From the NCBI GenBank assembly GCA_013396525.1, contig VWYX01001287.1, forward strand, positions 124,001 through 188,000: a stretch of 64,000 bases of DNA. The letters are read 5' to 3'. The translations under genes were made by a program, and so were the position numbers. The stretch comes from Chaetorhynchus papuensis (taxonomy: Eukaryota > Chordata > Aves > Passeriformes > Rhipiduridae). This document shows, piece after piece, positions 11,451 through 23,656 of this stretch (the stretch's first letter is position 1; each line of letters begins with the position of its first letter). The notes under the pieces are model-generated. The model saw only the letters and a list, made by a program, of their open reading frames with translations, ran no database searches and was not told the DNA's origin.

Positions 11451-14400
11451 ATGGCGCTGTCGCCGCCGCCGTCGTCGTCGCTTCTTCTGTTGCTGCCGCC
11501 GTTGCTTATGGCGCTGCTGGCGTGGGCGGCTACGCCACCGGAAGTGGTCCCGGTCCCGACCCTGGTACCAGCCGACCCGCCGCTGCCTGCCCAGTCCCCA
11601 GACGCACTGTTCGCCGCCGGTGCCGAGGCGTACGCGCGGGGGGACTGGCCCACCGTAGTGCTGCAGATGGAGCGGGCGCTGCGGGCACGGGCCGCCGTGC
11701 GCTCCCGGCTGGTGCGGTGCCGCCTGCGCTGTGCCAACGCCACAGCGGGGCCGGCGGAGGGGACCGAGACCCAGCCCGACCCGGTGCTCCGGGATCTGTG
11801 TTTTTTTCGACAGCTGCTTCGCCGCGCCGCCTGCCTGCGGGACTGCGGGCCCGCCGAGCCCTCCCGATACCGCCTGGGCGAGGAGCTGGACCGGGAGTTC
11901 AGCCGGCGCAGCCCCTACAACTATCTCCAGGTCGCATATTTCAAGGTGCGGGAAGGGAAGGGAAGGGAAGGGAAGGGAAGGGAAGGGAAGGGAAGGGAAG
12001 GGAAGGGAAGGGAAGGGAAGGGAAGGGAAGGGGATGTCCCGCTGCGACGGGATTTGGGATGGGCGGGGATGCACGGAGGATCCTGGAATCAGGCGGGAGG
12101 ATGGAGGGGTGGGACCGCGTGAACCGGCCGGTGGCAGTCCTGGTCCCGAGACGCCGGGAGGGTTCGGTGTCCGCCCCGGCAGAGTGGGGTTGCCGGCCGG
12201 CAGCCACGGCCTTGCCCCCCCCCCCCGCCCCCCTCCAGTGCCACGTCGGAGCTCGCCGGAGCCGCCTCTGTCACCGCCCTCCGCACCGGCCGCCGGGATG
12301 CCCCGGGGACGGGTGTCCCCTCCGCTCCCGGTGGGGTCCGCGCTGTCTCACACCCGTCCCACCCAGATGAACCGGCCGGCGCAGGCGGCGGCGGCCGCTC
12401 ACACCTTCTTCGTGGCCAACCCCGGGCACCAGGAGATGAGGCAGAACCTGGAGTACTACCAGGCCATGGTGGGAGTCCGCGAGGATGACTTCACTGACCT
12501 GGAGGTCAAACCTCACCTGGTGAGACCCTCCGCTCCCAAAGCCCCTGTCCACTGTGGAACCCAGGGTAGTCACTCTGTGGCTGCTGGCTCAGAGAGCTCA
12601 TGAGATACCACTGTGGTGGGGACGAGGTGATCCATCATGGGGAGTGTGGCATTGAGATCCCCTCATCATTTCTCATCCCTCCACAGAGCGAGTTTCGGCT
12701 GGGCGTCCGGTTTTACACAGAGGAGCAGCCAGCTAATGCCATCCTGCACCTGGAGAAGGCACTAGAGGAGTATTTTGTGGCAGACACTGAATGCCGTGCT
12801 CTCTGTGAGGGACCCTATGATTATGAGGGCTACAACTACCTGGAGTACAATGCAGATCTTTTCCAGGCCATCACAGGTGGGAGCCATGCCTTCTGTGTCC
12901 TGTCACAAGAGTTGAGTACAATTCTCAGGGGGGTGGTCCCCAAAGACCTGGGGTGGGGTGTCCCTGAAGAGTGCAAACCCCATCCTAGCTTTCAATGGGG
13001 AAAGTGTGGCCAGTAAGTGGCAGAAAGTGTTTACTTGCACTCAGCACTGGGGCTGATGCCCAGGAATCCTCCAAATTCCAGAGGAATATGGAAAGACAGA
13101 AGAGAGAAGAGACTCAGTAGAGGGTCACCAGGCTGAGGATGGCTATTCTGTCCTGAGAGAGCACCACAACCCCACCACCAATCAACTCAGAGGTGGACAA
13201 CCCCCATCCCTCAGGGTTTTCCACTACCAAAAAGCTTGCAACAACCTCAGTATGAACAGAAGGTTGGACACCCCTCAGGGTCCTGCCCACCAGCCCGTGG
13301 GTGACTGAGCAGTGACATGGGTTTTTTCTTCACCAGATCACTCCATGCAGGTGCTAAGCTGCAAGCAGGGCTGTGTCACAGAGCTGGCCTCACAGCCCGG
13401 CCAGGAGAAGCCTCTGGAGGATTTCCTGCCCTCACACTTCAACTACCTGCAGTTTGCCTACTACAACAGTAAGCAGCTCCTCACCCCATCCTCTGTGCTT
13501 GTCAGCACTGGGCACTCAACTCTGCATGGACTGAAATTGTGGATCCACAGAGTGGTTTAGGTGGGGAAAGGACCTTCAAAGATAATCTCATCAGTCCAAC
13601 CCAAGATGAAGGGACATCTAGCACTGGTCACTCACATCTCTCAGAGCCCCATCCAACCCAGTCTTTAACATTTTCAGGGATGGGACAGCCACAACTTCTC
13701 TGGGCAGTCTGTGCCAGGGCCTCACTGCCCTCATCACAGAAAATTCCCTCCTTATGGCCAACCTAATGCTGCCCTTCTTCAGTTTAAGACAATTGCCCCT
13801 TGTCCTGTCACTATAAACCTTCATAAAAAGTTGTCCTCATCTCTCTTGTGGCCCCTTTAGATATGGGATCTCTCAGGAGCCTTCTTATCTCCAGGTTCAA
13901 CAAGCCAAATTCTCTCAGCCTTTCTTCACAGAGGGGCTCCAGTCCTCTGACCATTTGTGTGGCCTCCTCTGGACCCGCTCTAGTGAGTCCATATCCTTGT
14001 ACTGGGGAACCCAGAGTTGGAGGCAGCACTGCAAGTGCCATCTCACCAGAGTGGAGCAGAGGGGCGGAATCCCTCCCTCACCTGTTGCCCACGCTGCCAG
14101 GGATCAGCCCAGAATGTGGGGGATTTCTGAGCTGCTAGTGCACACGGATGGGTCCTGTGCAATTTTTCAATGATCATTATCTCCATGTCCTTCTCCACTG
14201 GCTGCTCTAATCCCATCCATCCCCCCATCTTCACTGATACTGGTGGAGAGCCTTCCACTAGGCCTTATACTTCATGAGTTTCATACAGGCATGTTCCTCC
14301 TGCCTGAAATGTTCTCCAGATTTGGATCTCTCTGTGCCTGGCTGCAGTCACTTTTCACGTCGCTTTATTCCTGGGTAGCTTCACTTTCCAAGTGAAACAA

Positions 14401-17400
14401 CAGCCTAGAGAAGCTTTATGTTTTTCCTCCTGGCCAGCTGTCCACCTCTTGCCTCAAATCACAGCAGCACACTCCTACTGCAGAAGAGTTACAACCCAGG
14501 AAGATACACCTGATTTTATTTCATTTTTTATTCACTTCTTTAGAAAAGTATAAAATGTTTCTGTGTGAATTTCTTCAAAAGGAGGGGAAAAAATAGGAAG
14601 TCCAAGAGGATGGAAATCCTCAAGAAGAGACAGCTGTGAGGGGACCTTATCAACGTTTGTCAGTATCTGCAGGGAAGTGTTGGAGGCTGGAGTCAGGGTC
14701 TGCTCAGTGGTGTTGAGCAATAGGACAAGAGGCAGAAACTGATGCCTAGGAAGTTCCACCTGGATATGAGGAAGTGTGCAGTGACCGAGCACTGACGAGA
14801 TTGTCCGGAGAGGGTATCGGGTCTCTCTCACTGGAGATACTCCAGACAATCTGGACACAGTCCTGTGCCATGTGCTCTGGGAGGACCCTGCTTGAACAGA
14901 GAGGTTAGACCAGATGGCCCACTGTGGTCCCTTCCAACCTGACCCATTCTCTGATTGTGTGATTCTGTGAAAGGCCACATGAAAGTGGGGCAGGATGCTT
15001 CAGTGGCTGGAAACTGCAGGTTAGTCAGGAAATGGTTTGGTCTGGCTGCCTGTAAATAGGCTTTGTGATGTTTTCCAAGTGAGAAAAGTACCCAAGCTGT
15101 GACCTGGGTTTCTGTTGTGATGGTTTCTGGAAACAGGAGAGCACCTCAGAGTCTGAATTTTGCCTTTGTGGCAGCAGTTACCCTTGCTCCAGGGGATCTG
15201 TCCTACTCATGACACCTTTTGGAACACAAGGATTATGTCTCTTGTCTCTCCTCCATACCTGTCTTTGTTCTGCCTCCAGTGTCCTTGGACATGCCATTAA
15301 CAGTCTCATTTCTCATTGCAGATGGGAATTATGAAAAAGCCATTGAATGCGCCAAAACCTATTTGCTCTTCTTCCCACATGATGAGGTGATGAACCAAAA
15401 TTTGGCCTATTACACCGCCGTCCTGGGGGAAAACCTGGCCAGATCCATCCAGCCCCGAGAGGTGAGCAATCAGCTGGGACAAACGATTACAGGGACATCT
15501 TCTCTCTTCCCTGGGGACCTTTGCAGAAGTTGTAGGGTCTCCTCCGGGCCAGCTACCAAAGGTGGACAGGAATGGGTAGATTTAAGGTCTGACAAACTGG
15601 AAAATAGCTGAGAAGCTGAAAAACATCACTGGCAAAATGTCTTAGGCCAAGTGAAGCTGGATGTCTGGCACACATGGACCCATTCCTGAGAGAGAGGGCT
15701 GTGAGAGGCAGGTGGACAATCTTTTTAGGAGGATCTGAGCCCACCTCTGTTGCACTCTTCCACAACTGAAGTGAAATTGCTTAAAAAGAGGATTTGGCTT
15801 CAAAATAGCCAGATCTGGATGGCCAGGTCCTGCCTGGGATGTGATAGGCATGGATGGGGGTCTCCGCCCCACACCAGCTGGACTAGGGGAAGGGAATCTG
15901 CTTCTAAAGAGCCTCCCGCAGAAGGGACACATGTGCGTCTGCTCAACTGTCCTCTCCCCAGGGCTTGTCCACAGGGAAGTTCAGACAGGATGGGGAAAGC
16001 CACTTCCCAGCTGCCAGACGGAGCTGGAAACCAGGCTGCAGGTCTGGAGCAAGGACCACAGGAATGGTGTAAATCTGCACCTTCCTGCCCACACTTGGGA
16101 TCTTTCAGAACCCTCCTGCTGTACCTCACCGTGTCCCTCTGCCCCTTGCCACAGGAGATCCAGGTATACCACCAGCGGAGTCTGATGGAGAAGGAGCTGC
16201 TCTTCTTCAGCTACGACGTCTTTGGCATCCCTTTTGTGGATCCGGTGGGTGGTGCGAGACCAGGGGGATGCAGTGGCCAGATGGAATGCAGATGAGGGTT
16301 CTGTGTCCTGGCCAGATCCTTGTCCAGCTCCTGATGTTGTTCTTCTGACTGCAGGACACATGGACACCTGAAGAGGTGATACCAAAAAGACTGCGAGAGA
16401 AACAGAAGTAAGTGCTGTCCCCAGCCGAGCCCACCCAACAGGGATCCAGCAGGACAAACCCTTCTTCCTCTGTGCACTTTGGGCCAAAGGCCATGGCATA
16501 GAGCTTCTCCCAGGGGAAGTTTTGATGTTGGGACTGGAAGAGGATGCTGGAGGGCAGAACTTGGCTTCCCATCAGCCGATGGGATGATGGGCATGGGTAG
16601 GTCACCCCAAGCACCTCAGAGTGAGGGATGCATTGAGGTGACTCTCTCCAGTCTTGGTGCCAGTTTTGTCACCGGCACCTGAGACAACTTGTCCTGCCCT
16701 TGTCTTGGTGGCCCTCATTTCTTATGTGGGGACAGTGGGGTGGTGGTACTGATGGCTGCTGCATGCTCAGGGTGGAGCGGGAGACAGCAGCACGCATCTC
16801 TGAGGAAATCGGCAACCTTATGAAGGAGATCGAGACACTGGTGGAGGAGAAGGCCAAGGAGTCTGCTGATATGAGCAAGTTCATCCGAGAAGGTGCAGAA
16901 GGCCAAGAGGGGAGGTGGGATGGGGACCTCTGTGACCCCTGCTGTCAGCTTACGGTCCCTCCACATATGGGTGGCAGCAGGAGCAGGTGGTGGGACCACA
17001 GCTTCCCCCCAGCACCACACCCCGGAGTTGGTGGCATCCATCCCCATGTCCCTTAATCCCATTTGTGCCACAGGTGGCCCTTTGGTGTATGAAGGAGCCA
17101 GTGTCACCATGAACTCCAAGGCCCTGAATGGCTCCCAGCGTGTCGTGGTGGATGGAGTCCTTTCTGCTGAGGAGTGCCAGGAACTGCAGAGACTCACTAA
17201 CGTGAGTGCAAGGACAGGTGGAGCAGGCAGGAATGAGCAGAGGATGCTGAGGGGTCCCGTCCTGCAGCTCAGACATCAGACCAGTAATGCCAATCGGGTT
17301 TTGCAGGCGGCTGCCTCGGCCGGGGATGGCTATCGGGGGAAGACCTCTCCTCACACTCCCAGTGAAACCTTCTATGGCGTGACTGTCCTCAAGGCCCTCA

Positions 17401-19037
17401 AGGTTGGGGTGGCTGTGTGGAGAAACAGGCTGTGGGGACAAGGGAGGGTAGTTTCTGGGCAGGTGGTTGCCCATGCCCAGCTGGGGCTGAGCCCCTGTCC
17501 TGTCTGTCCCCCACAGCTGGGCCAGGAGGGCAAGGTGCCCCTGCACAGTGCCTATTTGTACTACAACGTGACAGACAAGGTGCGGCACATGATGGAGTCC
17601 TACTTCCGCCTGGAGGTCCCACTCCACTTCTCCTACTCCCACCTAGTGTGCCGCACGGCCATTGATGGTGAGCATGGCCCAGAGGAGCAAGTCTTGTCCT
17701 GTCTGGATCTCCTCTAACAGCTGGAGTGGTCTGGCCTTGGACCCTTCTTTGGAGACCTTCTTGCTGCTCCCTAACGCACTTCTCTTCCCAGGAGGGTGTA
17801 GGAAGCTTGTCCCTAAGCCGAGTTTGGGAAGATGAGTAGCAGCTTTGCTGGTTGCCTCTAGTAGGGCAGATGGCTTCATGCCATACAGGATTTCATCACT
17901 GAGAGGTGTTTTGGGATGGGTGCCGAGGGAGACTGTGCCCAGAGGGCCATGGAAATGCCATGGGACAAGTCAACAGTGTTTTATGCCACCCAAATGGCCT
18001 TGCACGATCCACACTCCAGCAAGTGGAAGTGCTTTAGGCTACACATAACTTTGCTGTCACCTCCAAGTACAGGATACTTGGGGATGGACCCTGTTCTTGC
18101 ACAGAGGGGTCCTGACATGCCATGTTCCACTCTAGAGAAGCAAGAAGGTCGGAGTGACAACAGCCATGAGGTGCATGTGGACAACTGTATTCTCAATGCA
18201 GAGGCACTGGTGTGTGTGAAGGAACCCCCAGCTTACACTTTCCGGGATTACAGGTACTGGTGGCGGCTGTCAGCTGCAGCTTCCCCACCTAAGGCTACCA
18301 TGACTTGGTGGCAGCTGGGTTGGGAGGAGCAAGGTAGGAGGGCACCAAACCTGGCCTCTCCTGCCTCTGGCTTTTGCCATGGTGTTGGGGAGCTCTGGAC
18401 TCACCTGCTTGCTGGAGCTCTGGTGATGGTTGCTTGTCACCTCCACTTGTCCCCTCCTCCCTTTAGTGCAATCCTGTACCTCAATGGGGACTTTGAAGGA
18501 GGAGCTTTCTACTTCACCGAACTGGATGCCAAGACTGAGACCGTGAGTAGCTCAGCTCCGAGGATCCATGTGCAGCACCAAATCCAGTTCCTGCCTGTTG
18601 GCCCTGTCCCCTGGGAACCTCCCCTGAGCCACTGCAAAAGATGAACTTGGGTTGAGGGGAGCCAACTCACCCCTGACTGGGGTCTCCCACCGTTGACAGG
18701 CAGAGGTTCAGCCGCAGTGTGGCCGTGCTGTGGGCTTCTCCTCTGGCTCAGAGAACCCCCATGGGGTGAAGGCTGTGACCAAGGGCCAGCGCTGTGCCAT
18801 TGCACTCTGGTTCACCCTGGACCCTCGGCACAGTGAGCGGGTAAGCTCCCTCCCAGCAGTGCTTAGGGTTTTTGGGTGGGACAGTGGCCATGCTTACCAC
18901 CATGGCTCTGCCCAAAGGAGCGTGTGCAGGCGGATGACCTGGTGAAGATGCTTTTTGGCATGGAAGAGGGGGATTTGGAGCCAGAGATGGAGAAGGAATC
19001 ACCAGCTGCCACTGTGGTGGGGAAAGATGAGCTGTGA
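11451..19037 (+). CDS. P3H1: Prolyl 3-hydroxylase 1 (leprecan)
   Basis: This ER enzyme 3-hydroxylates specific prolines of fibrillar procollagen (Pro986 of alpha1(I) in mammals) in a complex with CRTAP and cyclophilin B. Fifteen coding exons: 11451-11945, 12367-12519, 12687-12876, 13337-13468, 15322-15461, 16155-16244, 16355-16407, 16771-16892, 17074-17201, 17307-17402, 17517-17667, 18136-18253, 18467-18542, 18700-18840 and 18918-19037. The joined frame is 734 residues; human has 736. A leucine-rich signal peptide (about residues 1-27) decides the ATG. CxxxC-bearing leprecan repeats follow (CLRDC, CRALC, CKQGC), then a charged coiled segment (exon 8) and the 2-oxoglutarate/Fe(II) dioxygenase domain. 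Its iron ligands are H597, D599 and H669, and R679 probably binds 2-oxoglutarate. The protein ends in KDEL, the ER retrieval signal. No break is seen. Introns 1 and 4 carry repeats. Confidence 0.97.
11949..12030 (+). repeat. (GGGAA)n microsatellite at the P3H1 exon 1 donor
   Basis: About 16 near-perfect GGGAA units begin four bases into P3H1 intron 1. Regular GGG runs spaced by AA can form G-quadruplexes. Confidence 0.97.
13560..14262 (-). mobile_element. CR1 LINE 3' region, antisense, in P3H1 intron 4
   Basis: Read on minus, this is the CR1 3' end. Recognisable words on plus are TCCAACCCAGTCTTTAACA, CAGTTTAAGACAATTGCCCC, TCTCAGCCTTTCTTCACAGA and CTCCTCTGGACCCGCTC. It includes a little of the end of ORF2. 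It is 5'-truncated, like most CR1 copies. Confidence 0.88.
14630..14971 (+). mobile_element. CR1 LINE 3' end, sense, in P3H1 intron 4
   Basis: It ends with the CR1 hallmark: a TCCCTTCCAACCTGACCCAT block followed by octamers related to ATTCTGTG at about 14954-14970. It is opposite in orientation to the copy about 0.4 kb upstream. Confidence 0.85.
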
Positions 19038-19365
19038 CATCCTACGGGGACCAGGATGTCTCTGCTGGGACTAGTCATGCCAGCATTGTGGCTTCAGGCT
19101 GCACAGTCATAAGGGTGACATATGGGACCCCCTCTGCCCCCAACCCACGTGGAATGGGGCATTGGTGAATGCCCTGTACAACCCATGCAGCATCCAGCAT
19201 CCCCCTGTGGAGCTGACCTGGGGTGTGTGATGGAGGCTCAGGGGTGGGTGACATGGGAACAAGGGAGGGATGCTGTGTTAGGAGTGGGGCCCTAGTGTCA
19301 CAGGTGCAGATGTGTGCCTTTCCTGAACTTGCAGCTATTTAAGTGCCTTCTTCAGAAAATGGATG

Positions 19366-19371
19366 AATAAA
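19366..19371 (+). terminator. P3H1 poly(A) signal AATAAA
   Basis: AATAAA lies 329 bases after the P3H1 stop codon. It gives a 3' UTR of roughly 350 bases. Confidence 0.8.
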
Positions 19372-19399
19372 GGTAACTTTTTTTCTAAGCTGTCGCTTT

Positions 19400-20270
19400 C
19401 TGAGTGGGGACTGAAGGCTGATGCCTCCCTTTGGCTGTCGTCAGTGTTGCGGTGCAGCCTTCCCTCCTGGCAAACATCTGTCCAAGGGTATTGTAGCCCT
19501 GTAGCCTCACAAAGATGTTTGGGGGGGGACAAGGTGCCCCAGGGGCAGTAAGGGCAATGTAATCTCCAGCTGAGCAGCCCCTGGACCCTGCTCCCATAGC
19601 GTGGGTAGGAACCCACCATTCCAGGGAGGAGGGAACCGTCCTTGAACAAGAAGGACATTGAGCACCCTGGCATCCCCGGACAGGGCATTGAATTGTTCCT
19701 GCAGATGTCTGGCCATTACCATAACCATCCCGGGAATGTGTGCAAATAAATCCTGCCCCATGTGCAGCCACCCGGCATCCCCATCCAACTTGGAGGGCCG
19801 TTCAACACTGGGGTGGGCAAGGGGGGTCTGGAGGATGATTTCTCCTGGATGAACATACGGTCCCAGTGGAGGCTGCCCACCATCCCGGCATCCACCCCCA
19901 GCTGCCTGAGCGCGTGAGCAGACTGCTGATGAGGCCATGGCAGTTAACGATTGCCAGGTCCTGGGGCTGCAATGGGCTTGGGGGCACCAGGGTGGTGACA
20001 CGTGTCCCCCACACCCCCTGTCCCCCTCCTGCAGGAGTACACCACTGACAATGGCTTCTCTTGTTGGTGCCATGGTGGCATGGTGTGCCTGAATTCCCTC
20101 GCTTGAATGAACCCCCTTCCCTGCTCCCTGTTGAATTCCTGGAGTGATACCTGGGGCCTCTGGGGGGCTCCCAGCCCAGGGGTTCAGGGGGTCATGGATG
20201 GGGTAGGGTAACCTCCCACACACCCCCATCCCCTCCTCCTGTTGGAGAGCCCCATTTTCCCATATCCCTC
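19400..20270. other. P3H1-CLDN19 intergenic stretch
   Basis: No coding exon or known repeat is recognised. Open frames on both strands have no family motif. Confidence 0.45.
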
Positions 20271-20640
20271 CACTGTCGTTTGAGGGGTTCCCATCTCCTT
20301 CAAGACCTGAATCTCTCCTGTAGGACCCAAATACCCTCCATGCCCCAAATCTTTCTCCCAAGATCACATTCTTCCCTCTAGGATTCAACTCCCTTACCTC
20401 CAGCCCCAAATCACTCTCCTCAGACTCAAATCTCTCCCCCTCAGACCCAAGGCTTTTCCCAGGGCCCTAGTGCCCCCCCTTCAGGCCCCTAATTCCCGAC
20501 TCCCAGTACCCAATTCCCCCTAAGCTCCAGGTCACCCACCCCCTCGGCCCCAACTCTCCCATTCGGGACTCATCCCCCCCGGAACCTAAATATCTCCGCG
20601 CAAGACCCATATCTCTCCCTTCACCTCAAATCTTCCCCCG
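20270..20640. repeat. Degenerate C-rich repeat upstream of CLDN19
   Basis: Roughly 30-base units of the form CCCCAAATCTCTCCCCTCAGACC recur with heavy divergence. It is low-complexity DNA just upstream of the CLDN19 CpG promoter. Confidence 0.55.
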
Positions 20641-20778
20641 ACATTGGCCTCCTCCGACCCGTGTTCCCCCTAAGAGCCCCCCCTCCACCCTTTTCCCTCC
20701 TCCCGCGGTCCCTCTCCCCCCGCCGGGGCGGGGCCGGGCGCGGCGCGGGGTGGCGGGCGCGCGGCGGCGGCGGCGGCG

Positions 20779-22968
20779 ATGGGCGGCGGGGCGCGGGAGC
20801 TGGCCGGGTACCTGGCGGCGCTGGCCGGGTGGGTGGCGGCGCTGGCGGCCGCCGTGCTGCCGCAGTGGCGGCAGAGCTCGTACGCCGGAGACGCCATCAT
20901 CACGGCCGTGGGGCTCCACGAGGGGCTGTGGATGAGCTGCGCCGCCCAGAGCACCGGGCAGGTCCAGTGCCGCCTGCACGACTCGCTGCTCTCCCTCGAA
21001 GGTGGGTACGGGCACCCGGGGCCCCGTGGGATGACCCCGCTTCCTTTCCTGGGTGCAGTCCCCCCTCCCCCTTTCCAGCTTGGGTCTGAGCTCCCCTGGG
21101 ATCTTGAGCTGCCCTTGCCCCCCTGCAAGTCTGAGCCCCGCTGTGGGTTTGACCCTCCCTCTATGGCTCTGAGCCCCTGTGTTTGAACCCACCTATATGG
21201 GTTTGAACGCACATCCCAAACGGGTCACGTTTGGGTGCCCCCTTTCCCCTGTGGATCTGAGGTCCTCTGGCCCCTCCTGGGGCCTGAGTCACCTTCAGGT
21301 CCAAGCCCTTCTTGCCCCCACCTCTGTTGTAGGTCTGACCCCTCTCAGAAGGGTCTCAGTCCATTGAGCTGAGCCTCGATGTGGGTCCAATCTTCCCCCT
21401 CCATCTGTGAATCTCGGGTTCCAACCTCCCCATCCCAGGACTGAGCCTTTCTTGGCCCTGTGGGTTTGAGCCCCTGTGTGTAGCTGGGACGCTCCTGGCC
21501 CCAGTAGGCTTTGAGCTCCAATGTGGGCATCACATTTAGGGACCAACAGTGCCCCATGGGGACATCAAAACCCCCCACTCCGTGACTGTGCATCACCCTT
21601 TTGGCATTTGGTGACTGTGGTGCTGCTCCAGGCAAGGTGTTTCCCAGCCCAGGCAGTCATGACCAAGATGAGGGTGGCAGAGAGGAAGGTCAGGGAAGGC
21701 ATTGGGATCAGTGCCCTGAGCTGAGCTGAGGTCTCCGTATCTGCCAAGTGGAGGGGATATTACATGGAAGCTATACAGCAAGGACAGGATTAAGGACAGG
21801 TCCATCACCAGCATGAAACACAGTGACCTTGCTTTCCAGTGCCCAGCTGTGGCCAAAGGCACCTGCTGGGAGCAGTTTTTCTTCCCCCCTTGCAGTTCAC
21901 ATCCAGACATCCCGGGCTCTCATGGTCATTTCTCTCCTCCTGGGCTTCTTTGGCATCATCGTGAGCGTGGTGGGCATGAAATGCACTAAAGTTGGGGAGG
22001 AGGATCCTGTCACCAAGAGCCGCATAGCTGTTGCTGGAGGTGTCCTCTTCATTCTCTCTGGTAAGGCAGCTCTAGCCTTCGCATACCACTGGTGCAGGAG
22101 TCCTCAAACACCTTTCAACACTGATGGAGGAAGGGGAGCAGTCCGGTGAGGGCTGGATGTCACTGACAAGTCAACATTTGATGTCTAGTGGAACAGCTAG
22201 ACAACCCTCTCACTGTGGGGGCTTGGACTAGGTGACCTTTAAAGGTCCCTTCCAACCCAAAACATTCTGTGATTCCATGACTCTGTGCCCAGGTCTGTGC
22301 ACACTGGCTGCTGTGTCGTTGTATGCAACACAGGTGACCTATGAGTTCTTCAGAGAGAGCACCATCCCCATCAACGCTAGGTAAGAGCCTGGCTCAGGGG
22401 ATGCCCTTCTTCTGAATCCTGTCCTGTCCCTGCACTTCCCATTGGACCTTCCCTTGCTGGTTTTGGTAAGGCACAGGGTTGTGGGCTAATGTGTCCCACA
22501 GGTGGGATCTCTGCGAGCTCTCACTGCCACCTTGCAGAAGATGTGCCTGATGCTAAAGCTTTAGTTGTTACCAGATCAGACAGGGTAGTGGTCCACATGT
22601 GAAAATTCAGCCCAGGGGAGGATTAAAGGATGGGGAAACATGGGAGCTGGATACAACCAAAAGGAAAGATGGGGATGGAGAGGGAAGAACGAAAATCAGC
22701 CTTGGCATCATTGGTCGCCTCATCAGGGCTTCGAGCATCCTATTGCCCATCTCAGTTTGCACCTCGGCCTCTCCACCCCTCCCTGATGCTCCCTCGCTCC
22801 TTTCACCACAGGTATGAATTCGGCTCTGCTCTCTTCGTGGGCTGGGGGGCCGCCAGCCTCTCCATGCTGGGTGGGTCCCTCCTGTGCTGCTCCTGCCCTG
22901 CCAAGGAGCGCCGAGGACAGCAGTACCATCGGCAGTCACAGCCCTCCACGGCCCGGGAGTATGTCTGA
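20779..22968 (+). CDS. CLDN19: Claudin-19, tight-junction protein
   Basis: Claudin-19 is a four-pass tight-junction protein of kidney tubule, retina and myelinating glia. In mammals it pairs with claudin-16 to make the thick-ascending-limb cation pore. Four coding exons: 20779-21001, 21896-22060, 22293-22380 and 22812-22968, giving 210 residues. Extracellular loop 1 shows the claudin signature with W30, G49-L50-W51, C54 and C64, inside SSYAGDAIITAVGL and QSTGQVQC, which are diagnostic of claudin-19. Three further hydrophobic segments follow. The tail ends AREYV, a PDZ-binding end for ZO proteins. The N-terminus (MGGGARELAGYLAAL) is unusually Ala/Gly-rich compared with the common MANSGLQLLGY; it is the only good ATG and sits in a CpG island. 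Position and orientation next to P3H1 match human. Possible poly(A) signals are AATAAA at 23651 and 24543 and ATTAAA near 24725. Confidence 0.95.
21060..21545. repeat. Degenerate GC-rich repeat in CLDN19 intron 1
   Basis: Short phrases such as GGGTTTGAGCCCCTGTG and GTCTGAGCCCC recur irregularly. It is a decayed minisatellite of the type common on avian microchromosomes. Confidence 0.5.
22185..22287 (+). mobile_element. CR1 LINE 3' tail abutting CLDN19 exon 3
   Basis: The CR1 end reads GGACTAGGTGACCTTTAAAG, then TCCCTTCCAACCC, then three octamers: ATTCTGTG, ATTCCATG and ACTCTGTG (22264-22287). Only CCCAG separates the last octamer from CLDN19 exon 3 at 22293. Confidence 0.92.
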
Positions 22969-23650
22969 GCCCTAACCTTGCCCAGTGCCTCCCTCCCCTC
23001 CCAAAAACAGGCAAGACCCTGGCGCTCCCACCCTGCCTGGACCCTGAATGCTCCATGAGACCTTTCTCCTCCTTATCTTCCAGGTTTCAGCACCATTTTC
23101 AGTGCCAGCCTCTAAAACAGAGGTTTTAAGTGTCACATCTCCCATATCCATCATTGCCATGTTCCCTCAGCTGGGTGGGGTGGCGCCTCCAGACCCCCAA
23201 TGTGGCCAGGCCGTGTCTGTCTGTCACAGGGATGCTGTGGGGGCGATGCAGGGAGGCTGATTGCTGTGCCACAGGGCACAGAGCCAATCCCACGGGGGTG
23301 TGCTGCACAGAAGCGCTTTGTGCCATGACCGCCCCTCTCCCACATCCTGTTTTCAGGAGCAAGCGGGGAGGAAAGCCAGTGCTTGGTTTTCCTGGGCTGA
23401 GGTTTTCACTTCTAACAGCACCAGCCCAACTCAGGGCTCAAGCATCCCCATGCCCTGCTCTTGGCAGAGGGATGCTTTCAGGGTGCAGTATTCCCCAGTT
23501 TCATTGCTACCAAAAAGCAACATTTAAAAAATTATTATTAATTATTATTGATTCCTGCCTGGAGGCCAGTTGCTCCAGCTGAGCTCTGCCAGTCCAAACC
23601 TGCCTTGGGCTTGTTCCTGTCCAGGACCAGGCTGTGCCTTATTAAACAAG

Positions 23651-23656
23651 AATAAA
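23651..23656 (+). terminator. First CLDN19 poly(A) signal candidate
   Basis: AATAAA lies 683 bases after the CLDN19 stop. Later candidates are at 24543-24548 (AATAAA) and about 24725 (ATTAAA), so a longer 3' UTR is possible. Confidence 0.45.

Noticed and set aside
11941..12207. Open frames with FPSLP or EGKGR peptide repeats
   Set aside because: They are readings of the (GGGAA)n microsatellite within P3H1 intron 1.
14532..14978. 148-residue minus-strand open frame in P3H1 intron 4
   Set aside because: It lies over a sense-strand CR1 3' end and is a shadow of that repeat.
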